Source: JBLMXQ01 sp050257855 (lineage in GTDB: Bacteria > Acidobacteriota > Vicinamibacteria > Vicinamibacterales > CAVVIG01). From it: a stretch of 64,000 nucleotides of DNA. Below, piece by piece: positions 34,428-43,266 of this stretch. Within the stretch, counting starts at the first letter, position 1, and the number at the start of each line of letters is the position of its first letter. The stretch is from positions 1 to 64,000 of the forward strand of contig JBLMXQ010000040.1 in NCBI GenBank assembly GCA_050257855.1. The letters are read 5' to 3'. The notes below the pieces were generated by a model that was given only the letters and a program-made list of their open reading frames with translations, was not told the origin of the DNA and did no database searches. A program made the translations under genes and the position numbers.

Positions 34428-35270
34428 ATGCCCGCGCGCCCGACCTGGAAGGGATACCTGAAGATCAGCCTCGTCAACATCCCGATCAAGGTCTTTCCGG
34501 CGACCGACTCGGCCGCCACGCTCAGCTTCAATCAGCTGCACGGCGAGTGCCGGACGCGGATTCAGCAGAAGCGCTGGTGTCCGCAATGCCAGCGCGAGGT
34601 GCCCAACACCGACCTGGTGAAGGGCTTCGAGTTCGAGAAAGGCAGGTACGTCGTCGTCGACGACGAGGACATCGAGAAGGTGCGCGTGCAGTCGACGCGC
34701 GTGATCAGCCTGGAACGGTTCACCGACGACACGGCGATCGATCCCATCTACCTCGAGCGCGCGTACTATCTGGCGCCCGACGGGCCGGTCGCGATGGAGG
34801 CCTTCGCCGTGATGCGCGAGGGCATGAAGGGAAAGGCGGGCATCGGGAAGGTCGCGCTCTACGGACGCGAATACCTGGTCAAGGTGCAGCCGCGCGAACG
34901 GGGCCTTGTCATGTACACCCTGCGGCATGCCGACGAGATCCGGAGCATGGAGGCCATCGACGAGCTGAACGGGATGCCCGATCGCGTCAAGCCGGCCGAA
35001 GTCGACCTGGCGCGCCAGGTGATCGGCACCTTCGAGGGCGACGTCGATTTCGCGTCCTACCGCGACGAGTACCAGGACGGGCTGCGCGACATCATCAACG
35101 CGAAGATCGAGGGGCGCGAGATCGTCACGCAGGAAGTGGAGGCGCCACCGAAGGTGGTCAATCTGATGGAGGCGCTTCGCAAGAGCCTGGACACGATCAG
35201 CGCGAGCCGGAAGAAGGCGGTGCCCACGGCCCGGGAGTCACGGACGCCGGCGCGGCGGAAACGCGCCTGA
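34428..35270 (+). CDS. ku: Ku protein, non-homologous end joining
   Basis: 280 aa, ATG with AAGGAG (34413-34418). Bacterial Ku forms a homodimeric ring that threads onto DNA ends and recruits the ligase LigD. Typical stretches are WKGYLKISLVNIPIKVF, INxxHGEC-like FNQLHGECRTRIQQKRWCPQ, EFEKGRYVVVDDEDIEKV, and RDEYQDGLRDIINAKIEG near the end of the core. The C-terminal tail is basic (SRKKAVPTARESRTPARRKR), the usual DNA-binding extension. No ligD or other repair gene except polA lies in the window. Confidence 0.96.
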   Translation: MPARPTWKGYLKISLVNIPIKVFPATDSAATLSFNQLHGECRTRIQQKRWCPQCQREVPNTDLVKGFEFEKGRYVVVDDEDIEKVRVQSTRVISLERFTDDTAIDPIYLERAYYLAPDGPVAMEAFAVMREGMKGKAGIGKVALYGREYLVKVQPRERGLVMYTLRHADEIRSMEAIDELNGMPDRVKPAEVDLARQVIGTFEGDVDFASYRDEYQDGLRDIINAKIEGREIVTQEVEAPPKVVNLMEALRKSLDTISASRKKAVPTARESRTPARRKRA

Positions 35271-35293
35271 CCCGGGTTCACGGCGCCCGGCTC

Positions 35294-37717
35294 CTATCTG
35301 CCGCCCCACAGGATCTCGAACACGCTGCGCACCTCGCGCGGGACCGGGTTGTACGTGGATCCGTAGTCGGGGCGGGCGACGTCGCGCTGGACGTCGCGCC
35401 AGTTGCCGGCGCCGGTCAGGTTGTACAGCTTGACGCCGACGCGCGCCTCCGGCAGTCCGCGCGGCAGCCTCACGAGCTTGTACACCGAGAAATCGAACGC
35501 CGCGAACGCCGGGAACCTGGCGCCGTTCCGCGGGCCGACGAATCGCCACTCGTCGTCGATCGGCGAGTACGGGAAGCCGTTGCGGACCTCGAGGAACGGC
35601 GCGATCGTGATCCGCGCCGGCAGCCCCAGCACCGCCCACGTCAGCACGCGGTTCGGCACGTCGGCCGGCAGCGGCCCCCAGGCGTTCGGCTGGACGAACG
35701 GCTCCGTCAGGTTGCCGAACAGCGACGCGAAATCGTTGAGATCGCCGGTCGTGGCCGACCGCACGTACGACACATAGACCGACCGGCCGCTCCGCTTCGA
35801 CCGGTACCCGACCGTCGTCTCCAGGCTGCGCGCGTGCGAGCGTCCGCTGCTCGTCAGAGCCAGCTCGCCCGCCGCCGGATCGACGTCGACGATCGGCTCG
35901 TCGGATCCCGCTCGCTCCTGGTAGGCGAGGCGGACGACGAACCCGCGATCGAACCGCCGATCGAGCTGCACGTTCCATGCAGCCGCCCGGGGCATTTCGA
36001 GGGGCGCGCCCACGACGTTCACGAACGTCTGCGCGGGCCCGATCGGCGCCCCGGCGGCATCGTGCTCCGTGACCGCGCGCGAAGGAAACAGCGGGAACGC
36101 GGCCGCGGCGAGCATCATCTTGTCGCCGAACAGGCCGCCGCCGCCGCTGAGCGTGGTCCGATCGTCGATCTTCCAGGTGGCGCCGATCCGGGGCGCCAGC
36201 ACTCCGCCCGCCGCGATCGTGGTCCGGTCGTACCTCACGCCCGCTTCGACCGACAGCGCCGGCCCGACTGTCCAGTCGTCCTGGACGAAGGCGTCACCTT
36301 CGATCGCGCTGGCGGCCAGGCGCGATCCGCCGATGAACTCGACGGCCCGCGCCGTCGTTCCGTCGGACCGCAGCTCGACGACCGGCGCCGCGACGTCCGT
36401 GCCGTCGAAGCCGAGCGCATCCACCGTCGCGCCCGCCTTCAGCAGGTGCGCGCCGATCGTGTGCGCGAACACACCGGTCGCTTCCTCGCGCGACGCCCGG
36501 CGGTCCTGCCGATCGAAGTAGGCGCCGGTCGCGACGTCGTGGCCGACGACGTACGGCTGGTCGCCGCTCGACGTGACGCGCGTCGGAAGCGACGCCACCT
36601 GCGCACCGACCTCCAGGCTCGAGCGCGACCCGAGGACCACGCGATCCTCGACCGCCGCCCGGAGTCCGCCGCGATGCAGTCCGGGCACTGATGCCGCCGG
36701 CGTGAATGCGCCGATGTCGACATGGTCCGTCGTCTGCGGATCGTCGTCGAGCCAGAGCGAAGCCTGGTGGCCGTCCCCGACGCGCCAGTCGATCGACGTC
36801 CACGAAAGCGCGGCGGTGTACTTGTTCGACTGCGGGCCCTCGACCGTCTGGAAGTAGTCCCTGACGAAGCGGTAGTCGAACCCCTGTGCGTACCACAGGC
36901 GTCCCTTCGCGATCGGACCGCTGAAGCCGAGGTTCGGCTCCCACGCCTCGACGCCGTCGATCCCGCCGTGAGCGAAGTGCAGGCGCGGATCGAAGCTGTT
37001 GAAGTTGAACCGGAACGCGTCGGTGCCCGGCCGCATCCGGACCAGCGTGACGCCGGCGGCCGCGCGGCCGTACTCCGCGGCGTATCCGTTCGACAGGACC
37101 TGCACGGACGCAATCGGATCCAGCGGCAGCTGGATGTCGGGCTCGCCGAACACGGGATCGGTCTGGCTGAACCCGTTGACGAGCATCTGCCCCTGAGGCG
37201 CCCGCGCGCCGGCCACGCTGATGAGGCCGTCGGGACCGCGCACGACGTTCGGGACGAGCGGCAGCACGTCGTCGAAGGTGTTGTTCTGCAGCGGCGCCGC
37301 TTCGATCACCGGTCGCGACACGGTCGCCTGCGCGGCCGGCGTCGGGGCGCCCACAATCGGTTCCGGCGCGGCCGTCACGGCGATCTCTTCGCTCAGTGCG
37401 ACGACCATGGTCAATTCGATCGATACGATGCCGGGCCCGACGACGACGGCGCGCTCGACGTGCGTGAAGCCGGCCAGGTCGGCCGTCAGGCGGTAGATCC
37501 CGGGAGCGAGCCGGACGGAAAAGCGGCCGTCCGCATCGGTCGTGACCGCTGCAGGCGGATTCGCGACGCCCGGCCGAACCGTCACCGTCACGCCAGGCAG
37601 TGGAAGGCCCGACTGATCGACGATACGGCCGGTCACTCCGGACGCGGTCGGGTCCGTGGCGGCTGCATCAGCCGAGAGCGCCAGAATCAGGCAGCAAGAA
37701 AGGGCGAAGATCCGCAT
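35294..37717 (-). CDS. TonB-dependent receptor, carboxypeptidase-regulatory-like domain type
   Basis: 807 aa from ATG 37717 (MRIFALSCCLILALSADAAA); a GTG at 37768 would add an Arg-rich leader. Residues about 28-115 form the beta-sandwich (GVTGRIVDQSGLPLPGVTV, YRLTADLAGFTHVERAVVVG). The plug follows (PLQNNTFDDVLPLVPNVVRG, GQMLVNGFSQTDPVFGEPDI, NGYAAEYGRAAAGVTLVRMR) and then a barrel ending REVRSVFEILWGGR. It is shorter than the receptor at 22.5 kb and stands alone, so no substrate can be guessed. It converges with ku, 23 bp apart. Confidence 0.93.
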   Translation of the reverse strand: MRIFALSCCLILALSADAAATDPTASGVTGRIVDQSGLPLPGVTVTVRPGVANPPAAVTTDADGRFSVRLAPGIYRLTADLAGFTHVERAVVVGPGIVSIELTMVVALSEEIAVTAAPEPIVGAPTPAAQATVSRPVIEAAPLQNNTFDDVLPLVPNVVRGPDGLISVAGARAPQGQMLVNGFSQTDPVFGEPDIQLPLDPIASVQVLSNGYAAEYGRAAAGVTLVRMRPGTDAFRFNFNSFDPRLHFAHGGIDGVEAWEPNLGFSGPIAKGRLWYAQGFDYRFVRDYFQTVEGPQSNKYTAALSWTSIDWRVGDGHQASLWLDDDPQTTDHVDIGAFTPAASVPGLHRGGLRAAVEDRVVLGSRSSLEVGAQVASLPTRVTSSGDQPYVVGHDVATGAYFDRQDRRASREEATGVFAHTIGAHLLKAGATVDALGFDGTDVAAPVVELRSDGTTARAVEFIGGSRLAASAIEGDAFVQDDWTVGPALSVEAGVRYDRTTIAAGGVLAPRIGATWKIDDRTTLSGGGGLFGDKMMLAAAAFPLFPSRAVTEHDAAGAPIGPAQTFVNVVGAPLEMPRAAAWNVQLDRRFDRGFVVRLAYQERAGSDEPIVDVDPAAGELALTSSGRSHARSLETTVGYRSKRSGRSVYVSYVRSATTGDLNDFASLFGNLTEPFVQPNAWGPLPADVPNRVLTWAVLGLPARITIAPFLEVRNGFPYSPIDDEWRFVGPRNGARFPAFAAFDFSVYKLVRLPRGLPEARVGVKLYNLTGAGNWRDVQRDVARPDYGSTYNPVPREVRSVFEILWGGR

Positions 37718-37873
37718 TCGGCGGCGGCGGCAGGCAACCCATGCACGTACGAAGCCCGCGCCACTCACGAGAAATACGCCCGGAGTCCGAGGACTGATTA
37801 CGCGGCCGTCGCCAATGCCCGGAGGGACACCCGGGGCTGAAGTGTGCTCAGGAACCGCCGCCGGAAGCGACCC

Positions 37874-39139
37874 TCAACCGAGCAGGTCCTTCAGTCGGAA
37901 GTAGGCGCCGACCAGCGGCAGGAACCACGGACGTCCGCGGTAGAGCGGGATCGACGGGAAGCGACGGTCCATCAACGGATTTGTCACAGGCTCGCCCGAC
38001 AGACGGCGCGCCACCGCCGTGCCGAGACAGGTCGCCAGGGCGATGCCGTGGCCGCAGTACCCCAGACTGTAGTACGCGTCCCGTTGCCCCGCGTGCGGCA
38101 GCCTGTCGCGCGTGAAGGCGACAGCCCCTCCCCATGCGTGCGTGACCCGCACGTCTGCCAGCTGGGGAAACACGCGCAGGAGGTCCCTGTGGAGGACAGA
38201 GGCTGCCCGCCGCGTCGTCTCCGGTGCGGGCGACGCGAAGGCCGCACGGCCACCGAACACCAGACGGCGGGTGGCGGTCAGCCGGAAGTAGTGGAGAAGA
38301 TGCTTCGAGTCGAACGCCGTGCGGCCGTGCGGCAGCAGATCGGCTGCCTGCGCCCCGGACAGCGGCTCGGTGGCGATCGCGTAGCTGCCGATCGGCACGA
38401 CGCGCGACCGCAGCCACGGCGTCGCCGGACCGGTGTAGCCGTTCGTGGCGACGAGCGCGTCGGCGGCGTCCACGTTGCCGTGCGGCGTCGCGACCGTCCA
38501 GCGGGCTCCATTTCGCAGGAGTTCGCTCACCTCGCACCGCTCGATGATCTGCGCCCCGGCCCGCTCGGCCGCCGCGGCGAGGCCTTCCACGTATCGCGCG
38601 GGATTGAGTGCGGCGCCGCACTCGTCGACGAGCAGGCCATGGTAGGCATCGGTCCCGATCTCGGACCGCTGCCGGGAGCGCGGGACGAGCTCCACGCGAT
38701 GCGAGAACGTTCGCGCGAGCAGCGCCTGCTCGTGCCGGAATGCCTCGAAGTGCTGCGGCCTGGCCGCCGCCTGCACGTGGCCGGTCCGCTGGTAGGCGCA
38801 GTCGATCCCTTCCCCGGCGATCAGCTGCTCGAGCTGCGCGATGGCTTCCTTCGACAGCTCGAACAGCTCCCTGGCGCCGACCTCACCGTTCGTCCGGACG
38901 AGCGTCTCGGCGTCGACGGACAGTCCCGGAAGGACCTGGCCGCCGTTCCGGGAGCTCGCGCCCCACCCGACGCGCTCGCGCTCGAGCACGACGACGGCCG
39001 CACCGGTTCGCGCGAGGTGCCGGGCGGCAGCCAATCCGGTGTACCCCGCGCCGACCACGACCACGTCCGCGCGCCGGGGCGGTTCGTGGGGCCTGTCGCC
39101 CTGCCCGACGGTCTCCCACCAGTATGGCTGTTCGATCAC
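37874..39139 (-). CDS. FAD-dependent oxidoreductase of the DAO family (PuuB/gamma-glutamylputrescine oxidase-like)
   Basis: 421 aa from GTG 39139 (MIEQPYWWETVGQGDRPHEP). FAD-binding VVVVGAGYTGLAAARHLAR and VGWGASSRNGGQVLPGLS are the PuuB-type motifs, and the C-terminal YSLGYCGHGIALATCLG contacts the flavin. Members oxidise gamma-glutamylputrescine or related secondary amines and D-amino acids, giving an aldehyde or keto acid and peroxide. No putrescine-utilisation genes accompany it. It ends a leftward operon: lipoprotein, 10 bp, GNAT, 27 bp, oxidase. Confidence 0.87.
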   Translation of the reverse strand: MIEQPYWWETVGQGDRPHEPPRRADVVVVGAGYTGLAAARHLARTGAAVVVLERERVGWGASSRNGGQVLPGLSVDAETLVRTNGEVGARELFELSKEAIAQLEQLIAGEGIDCAYQRTGHVQAAARPQHFEAFRHEQALLARTFSHRVELVPRSRQRSEIGTDAYHGLLVDECGAALNPARYVEGLAAAAERAGAQIIERCEVSELLRNGARWTVATPHGNVDAADALVATNGYTGPATPWLRSRVVPIGSYAIATEPLSGAQAADLLPHGRTAFDSKHLLHYFRLTATRRLVFGGRAAFASPAPETTRRAASVLHRDLLRVFPQLADVRVTHAWGGAVAFTRDRLPHAGQRDAYYSLGYCGHGIALATCLGTAVARRLSGEPVTNPLMDRRFPSIPLYRGRPWFLPLVGAYFRLKDLLG

Positions 39140-39166
39140 GTCGTGACGCAGCGCGTGCTCATCCGA

Positions 39167-39763
39167 TCATCGGATCCGCTTCTCCATCCGGATCTCGTCC
39201 CGCACGGGAATGCCGGCGAATCCGGCCGCGTCCTGCCCGGTGTGCTCGATGACGCTCTCGGGAACGAGGCCGGTGAGGCGGTAGCCGCGCCGCTGATAGA
39301 AGTAGAGCGAGGGAAGGTTGTCATTGGTGGTGGCGACGACGACGCGCGGCAGCTGCAGGCGGCGGGCGAGCAGCTCGGCTTCGGCGACGAGGTGGCCGCC
39401 GACGCCCGAACGCTGCCACATCGGATCGGTCGCGAGCGCGACGATGTGCAGCGCGTCGCCGAGCAGCCGGTACGCGAGAGCGCCGGATGGATCGGCCCGC
39501 ATGACGGCGACGAGAGCCGGGATCTGATCGAGGTCCATCACCTCGTCGAACGCGACAACCCTGGCCCGCCCGAAGTCGCGCTCGAACAGCTCTCGCACGG
39601 CGTTCCGGTCGGCGTCGGTCGCCTCGCGGACCAGAACGGGAGGCAGATCCAGGTGAGGACGGCAGGTGCAGACGATCTGGAGCTGGGCCTCGGCCCAGTC
39701 CACGAACCGCCCGCACCGCGCGCACCGAAGCACGGCCGGTTTGGCGCCAAACGGTATCGACAT
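39167..39763 (-). CDS. GNAT N-acetyltransferase with N-terminal cysteine cluster
   Basis: 198 aa, with GAGGA before the ATG. The acetyltransferase domain (about residues 43-190) has the acetyl-CoA loop in DPMWQRSGVGGHLVAEAELL and the final beta-bulge strand NLPSLYFYQRRGYRLTGLV. Ahead of it is a short segment with C14-x2-C17 and C32-x-C34, spaced like a zinc ribbon, which most GNATs lack. Acceptor substrate unknown. Part of the operon with the PuuB-like oxidase, so an amine acceptor is conceivable. Confidence 0.85.
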   Translation of the reverse strand: MSIPFGAKPAVLRCARCGRFVDWAEAQLQIVCTCRPHLDLPPVLVREATDADRNAVRELFERDFGRARVVAFDEVMDLDQIPALVAVMRADPSGALAYRLLGDALHIVALATDPMWQRSGVGGHLVAEAELLARRLQLPRVVVATTNDNLPSLYFYQRRGYRLTGLVPESVIEHTGQDAAGFAGIPVRDEIRMEKRIR

Positions 39764-39773
39764 GGCCCAATCC

Positions 39774-40529
39774 TCAGGGCGTCGCCGCGTGCTCGGCTCT
39801 CGCGCCGTGCCGCAGCACCCACCAGATGACGACTCCGAACGTGAGTCCGACCGCGAGCAACGTCAAGCCGAACAGCCACAGGGTGCGGTAGAGAATCGAC
39901 TCCGTTTCCATCCGCGCGACGAGCGTGAGCGGGACGCCGCGGAGCCGGTCCGCGAGCGGCTGTTCCCAGACCAGGATGTTGCCGCGCCTCACGCCGTCCG
40001 TGTTGTGATACTCGATGCGGCTCGGCAGGTGCAGCCGGAACGCCACGAGCTCGCGTCCGTTCCACCCGACGTCGCCGACCGCCTTGCCCGCCGACGCTCC
40101 GATCGCCTGGCGATAGTCGAACAGGCCGTCCTTCCGGCCGAACTGGTAGTCCGACCAGGCGAACGGCTTCGTCTCGCTCAGCCGGCGGACGTCGGAGACT
40201 TCGAGGCGGACGTACACGAAGCGCCGGCCGTCGCGCAGCGACGAGCTCACCCGGACGACGTGGGTCACCGGCGACTCGAAGAACGCGCGTACGGCCGCGC
40301 GATTCACGCGCGCGGTGGGCCTCGTGTCGAACGATGCGCCACGCAGCGCATCGAGCGCCGGGATCGAGCTGTTCACGTAGATGGTCGCAGTCCGGTCGAG
40401 CGAAAGGTAGACGTCCTCCTCGTATTCGTACTGGCGGAACAGGCCGGTGCCGCGGCAGCCGGCCGTCGTCGCGAGCATCGCGCCGACCATTCCGGACAGC
40501 AGGAGCGCGGACACCGCGCGGACCTTCAT
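39774..40529 (-). CDS. Lipoprotein with C-terminal membrane helix, unknown function
   Basis: 251 aa. Lipoprotein signal with C25 (GAMLATTAGC). The middle contains ATIYVNSSIPALDALRGASF and RDGRRFVYVRLEVSDVRRLS, beta-rich without recognisable catalytic residues. Residues about 220-240 (TLWLFGLTLLAVGLTFGVVI) form a single helix, followed by a short basic tail, as in DUF3153-like proteins. First gene of a three-gene operon, divergent from polA with only 34 bp between; TATCAT lies 6 nt before its ATG on the minus strand. Confidence 0.72.
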   Translation of the reverse strand: MKVRAVSALLLSGMVGAMLATTAGCRGTGLFRQYEYEEDVYLSLDRTATIYVNSSIPALDALRGASFDTRPTARVNRAAVRAFFESPVTHVVRVSSSLRDGRRFVYVRLEVSDVRRLSETKPFAWSDYQFGRKDGLFDYRQAIGASAGKAVGDVGWNGRELVAFRLHLPSRIEYHNTDGVRRGNILVWEQPLADRLRGVPLTLVARMETESILYRTLWLFGLTLLAVGLTFGVVIWWVLRHGARAEHAATP

Positions 40530-40539
40530 AGCCGAATGA

Positions 40540-40545
40540 TATAGT
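40540..40545 (+). promoter_or_regulatory. -10-like TATAGT before polA, in a 34-bp AT-rich divergent spacer
   Basis: The 34 bases between the two divergent start codons (40530-40563) are strikingly AT-rich for this genome. TATAGT points toward polA (ATG 18 nt further). Hexamers such as TATCAT point the other way. No convincing -35 is seen, because it would fall inside the lipoprotein gene. Confidence 0.45.
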
Positions 40546-40563
40546 AAAAATTTCTCCAGTCTG

Positions 40564-43263
40564 ATGCCCGCCAGCCCCGTGCTCTATCTCATCGACGGCA
40601 GTTCGCAGATGTACCGCGCGTACCACGCACCGGTCCGCACGGCCGAAGGCGGACTGCTGCGCAATGCGCAGGGCCGGCCGACGAACGCCGTCTACATCTT
40701 CGTCACGATGCTGCGGAAGCTGCTCAACGAGCACCGGCCCGCGTACATCGCCGCCTCCTTCGATCTGCCCGGCCGCACGTTCCGGGACGAGCTGTCGGCC
40801 GAGTACAAGGCCAATCGCGCGCCGATGCCGGACGAGCTCGCCGAGCAGATTCCGATGGTGCACGCCGCCTGCGAGGCGCTCGGCGTGCCGATCCTCACCT
40901 CCGAGCGCTACGAAGCCGACGACGTGATCGGCACGCTGGCGACGCAGGCGGCGGCTCAGGGATTCACGGTCGTGATCGTCACGGGCGACAAGGATTTCTT
41001 CCAGCTGGTGCACGACGGGATTCGCGTGTTCAACCCGCGCGACGAGGGCATCTGGTACGACGCGGCGGGCGTCGTCGAGAAATTCGGCGTCGCACCCGGG
41101 CACGTCGTCGACGTCCTGGCGCTGATGGGCGACACGATCGACAACATCAGGGGCGTGCCGGGCATCGGCGAGAAGGGCGCCCGCGAGCTCGTCGCGAAGT
41201 ACGGCGACCTCGAGAATCTGATCGCGCACGCCGCCGAAATCCCGCAGAAGCGGTATCGCGAGGCGCTCGCCGCCCACGCGGAGGAGGCGCGCCAGAGCCG
41301 CGAGCTCGCCCGCATCCGCACCGACGTGCCGGTCACGTTCGATCCGGAGGCACTGCGCTACCGGGGCGCCACGCGCGAGCGGTGCTTCGAGATCTTCTCG
41401 GAGCTGGGATTCCGGACGCTCGTGACGGAGTACGCCCCCACCGCCGGGACCGTCAGCAAGAGCTACCGGGTCGTGAACACGCCCGAGGCGCTCGCCGCGC
41501 TGACCGCCCGGCTCGCCGCCGCGCCGCGATTCGCGCTGCGCGTCATCGCCGACCGGCCGACCGCGATGCTGGCCGGCGTGGTCGGCCTGTCGTTCTCGAC
41601 CGCGCCCCGCGAGGCCGACTACATCCCGACCGGCCACCGCGCGCTCGGCGAAGTCTCCTGCGTGCCGCTCCGGCAGGCGCTCGACGCGGTGCGGCCGGTC
41701 CTCGAGAACGCGGCGGTCGGCAAGATCGGACACGACCTCAAGTTCGACGCCATCGTGCTGGCGCGCCACGGCGTGGCCCTCAGCGGCCTCGATCTCGACA
41801 CGATGATCGCCAGCTACCTGCTCGACGCCACCCGATCCACGCACCGTCTCGAAGACCTCGCGCTCGAGCACACCAGCTACAAGGCGCTCAGCGAGGAAGA
41901 CGTCTGCGGCCGCGGCGTCAAGGCCGTGTCGCTCGCCGAGCTGCCGCCCGAGGCGGTCCTCGACTACGCCGCCGAGCGCTCGGACATCGCGGGCCAGCTC
42001 GCGCCCGTTTTCGAGCAGCTGCTGGACCGCGAAGAGGTCGCCGCCGTCTACCGGGACATCGAGCGGCCGCTCATCCCCGTTCTCGTCGACGTGGAGCGCG
42101 CCGGGGTCAGGCTCGACGCTCCCGCGCTCGCGGCGCAGTCGCAGGCCGTGCAGCAGGAGCTGACGCGCCGCACGGCCGAGATCTACGCGCTGGCGGGCGG
42201 GGAGTTCAACATCAACTCGCCCAAGCAGCTCGCCGAGATCCTGTTCGACAAGCTGAAGCTGCCGGTCATCAGGCGCACGGGCGGCACGAAGACGGCGTCC
42301 ACCGCCGTCGAGGTACTCGAAGAGCTCGCGCTGGCGCACGACCTGCCGCGGATGATTCTCGAATGGCGCGCCCTGACGAAGCTGAAGGGCACCTACATCG
42401 ACGCGCTCCCGCAGCTCGTGAACCCGGAGACCGGCCGCGTGCACACCTGCTTCAACCAGGCCGTGGCGGCGACGGGACGGCTGAGCAGCAGCGACCCGAA
42501 CCTCCAGAACATCCCGATCCGCACCGACCTCGGCCGCGAGATTCGGCGCGCGTTCGTCGCCGAACCGGGGCACCTGCTGATTTCGGCCGACTACTCGCAG
42601 ATCGAACTGCGCGTCCTGGCGCACCTCGCGGAGGACGAAGCGCTCATCGAAGCGTTCCGCGGCGGAGAAGACATCCACGACCGGACCGCGCTGCAGGTGT
42701 TCGGCCCCGACAGCAGCCTCTCGAAGCGCGAGCTCCGCCGGCGCGCGAAGATCATCAACTACGCGCTGCTGTACGGGAAGACGCCGTTCACGCTGGCGAA
42801 GGACATCGGCGTCACGCCCCAGGCGGCGCAGGCGTTCATCGACGCCTACTTCGCCGGCTTCCCGCGGGTGCGCGCGTTCATCGACCGCACGCTCGAGGAG
42901 GCCCGCTCCACGGGCGTCGTGAAGACGATGTACGGGCGGCGGCGCCTGGTGCCCGACCTGAACAGCCGGAACGGACAGATGCGGGCGGCCGCCGAGCGCG
43001 TGGCGATCAACCTGCCGATTCAGGGCACGGCCGCCGACATCATGAAGCGCGCGATGATCGACGTGCACGCCGCGCTCGCGGGGCGTCCCGACGCGCGGAT
43101 GATTCTCACCGTGCACGACGAGCTGCTGTTCGAGGTCCGCCGCGAGGCCGCCGACGAGATCGCCGCGCTCGTGCGCGACCGGATGCAGTCGGCGGCCGAC
43201 CTTCACGTGCCGCTCACCGTCGACGTCGGCATCGGCGGGAACTGGAAGGACGCGAAGCCGTAG
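40564..43263 (+). CDS. polA: DNA polymerase I
   Basis: 899 aa. Residues 1-290 form the 5' nuclease (LIDGSSQMYRAYHAP, SERYEADDVIGTLA, VTGDKDFFQLV, GVPGIGEKGARELV). Residues about 300-480 form the exonuclease-like domain, in which three of the four catalytic acids are replaced: R326 and I328 stand where E. coli has D355 and E357, and R472 where it has D501; only D395 (D424) remains. The polymerase domain is complete: motif A DYSQIELRVL from D676, motif B RRRAKIINYALLYGK with Y733 at the position of E. coli F762, motif C TVHDELLFEV with D852. Expected to lack proofreading. Confidence 0.97.
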   Translation: MPASPVLYLIDGSSQMYRAYHAPVRTAEGGLLRNAQGRPTNAVYIFVTMLRKLLNEHRPAYIAASFDLPGRTFRDELSAEYKANRAPMPDELAEQIPMVHAACEALGVPILTSERYEADDVIGTLATQAAAQGFTVVIVTGDKDFFQLVHDGIRVFNPRDEGIWYDAAGVVEKFGVAPGHVVDVLALMGDTIDNIRGVPGIGEKGARELVAKYGDLENLIAHAAEIPQKRYREALAAHAEEARQSRELARIRTDVPVTFDPEALRYRGATRERCFEIFSELGFRTLVTEYAPTAGTVSKSYRVVNTPEALAALTARLAAAPRFALRVIADRPTAMLAGVVGLSFSTAPREADYIPTGHRALGEVSCVPLRQALDAVRPVLENAAVGKIGHDLKFDAIVLARHGVALSGLDLDTMIASYLLDATRSTHRLEDLALEHTSYKALSEEDVCGRGVKAVSLAELPPEAVLDYAAERSDIAGQLAPVFEQLLDREEVAAVYRDIERPLIPVLVDVERAGVRLDAPALAAQSQAVQQELTRRTAEIYALAGGEFNINSPKQLAEILFDKLKLPVIRRTGGTKTASTAVEVLEELALAHDLPRMILEWRALTKLKGTYIDALPQLVNPETGRVHTCFNQAVAATGRLSSSDPNLQNIPIRTDLGREIRRAFVAEPGHLLISADYSQIELRVLAHLAEDEALIEAFRGGEDIHDRTALQVFGPDSSLSKRELRRRAKIINYALLYGKTPFTLAKDIGVTPQAAQAFIDAYFAGFPRVRAFIDRTLEEARSTGVVKTMYGRRRLVPDLNSRNGQMRAAAERVAINLPIQGTAADIMKRAMIDVHAALAGRPDARMILTVHDELLFEVRREAADEIAALVRDRMQSAADLHVPLTVDVGIGGNWKDAKP

Positions 43264-43266
43264 CGG

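Noticed and set aside
39538..43206. Minus-strand open frame of about 1,220 codons across polA
   Set aside because: Shadow of polA and neighbours; no domain, composition typical of reverse-frame translation.
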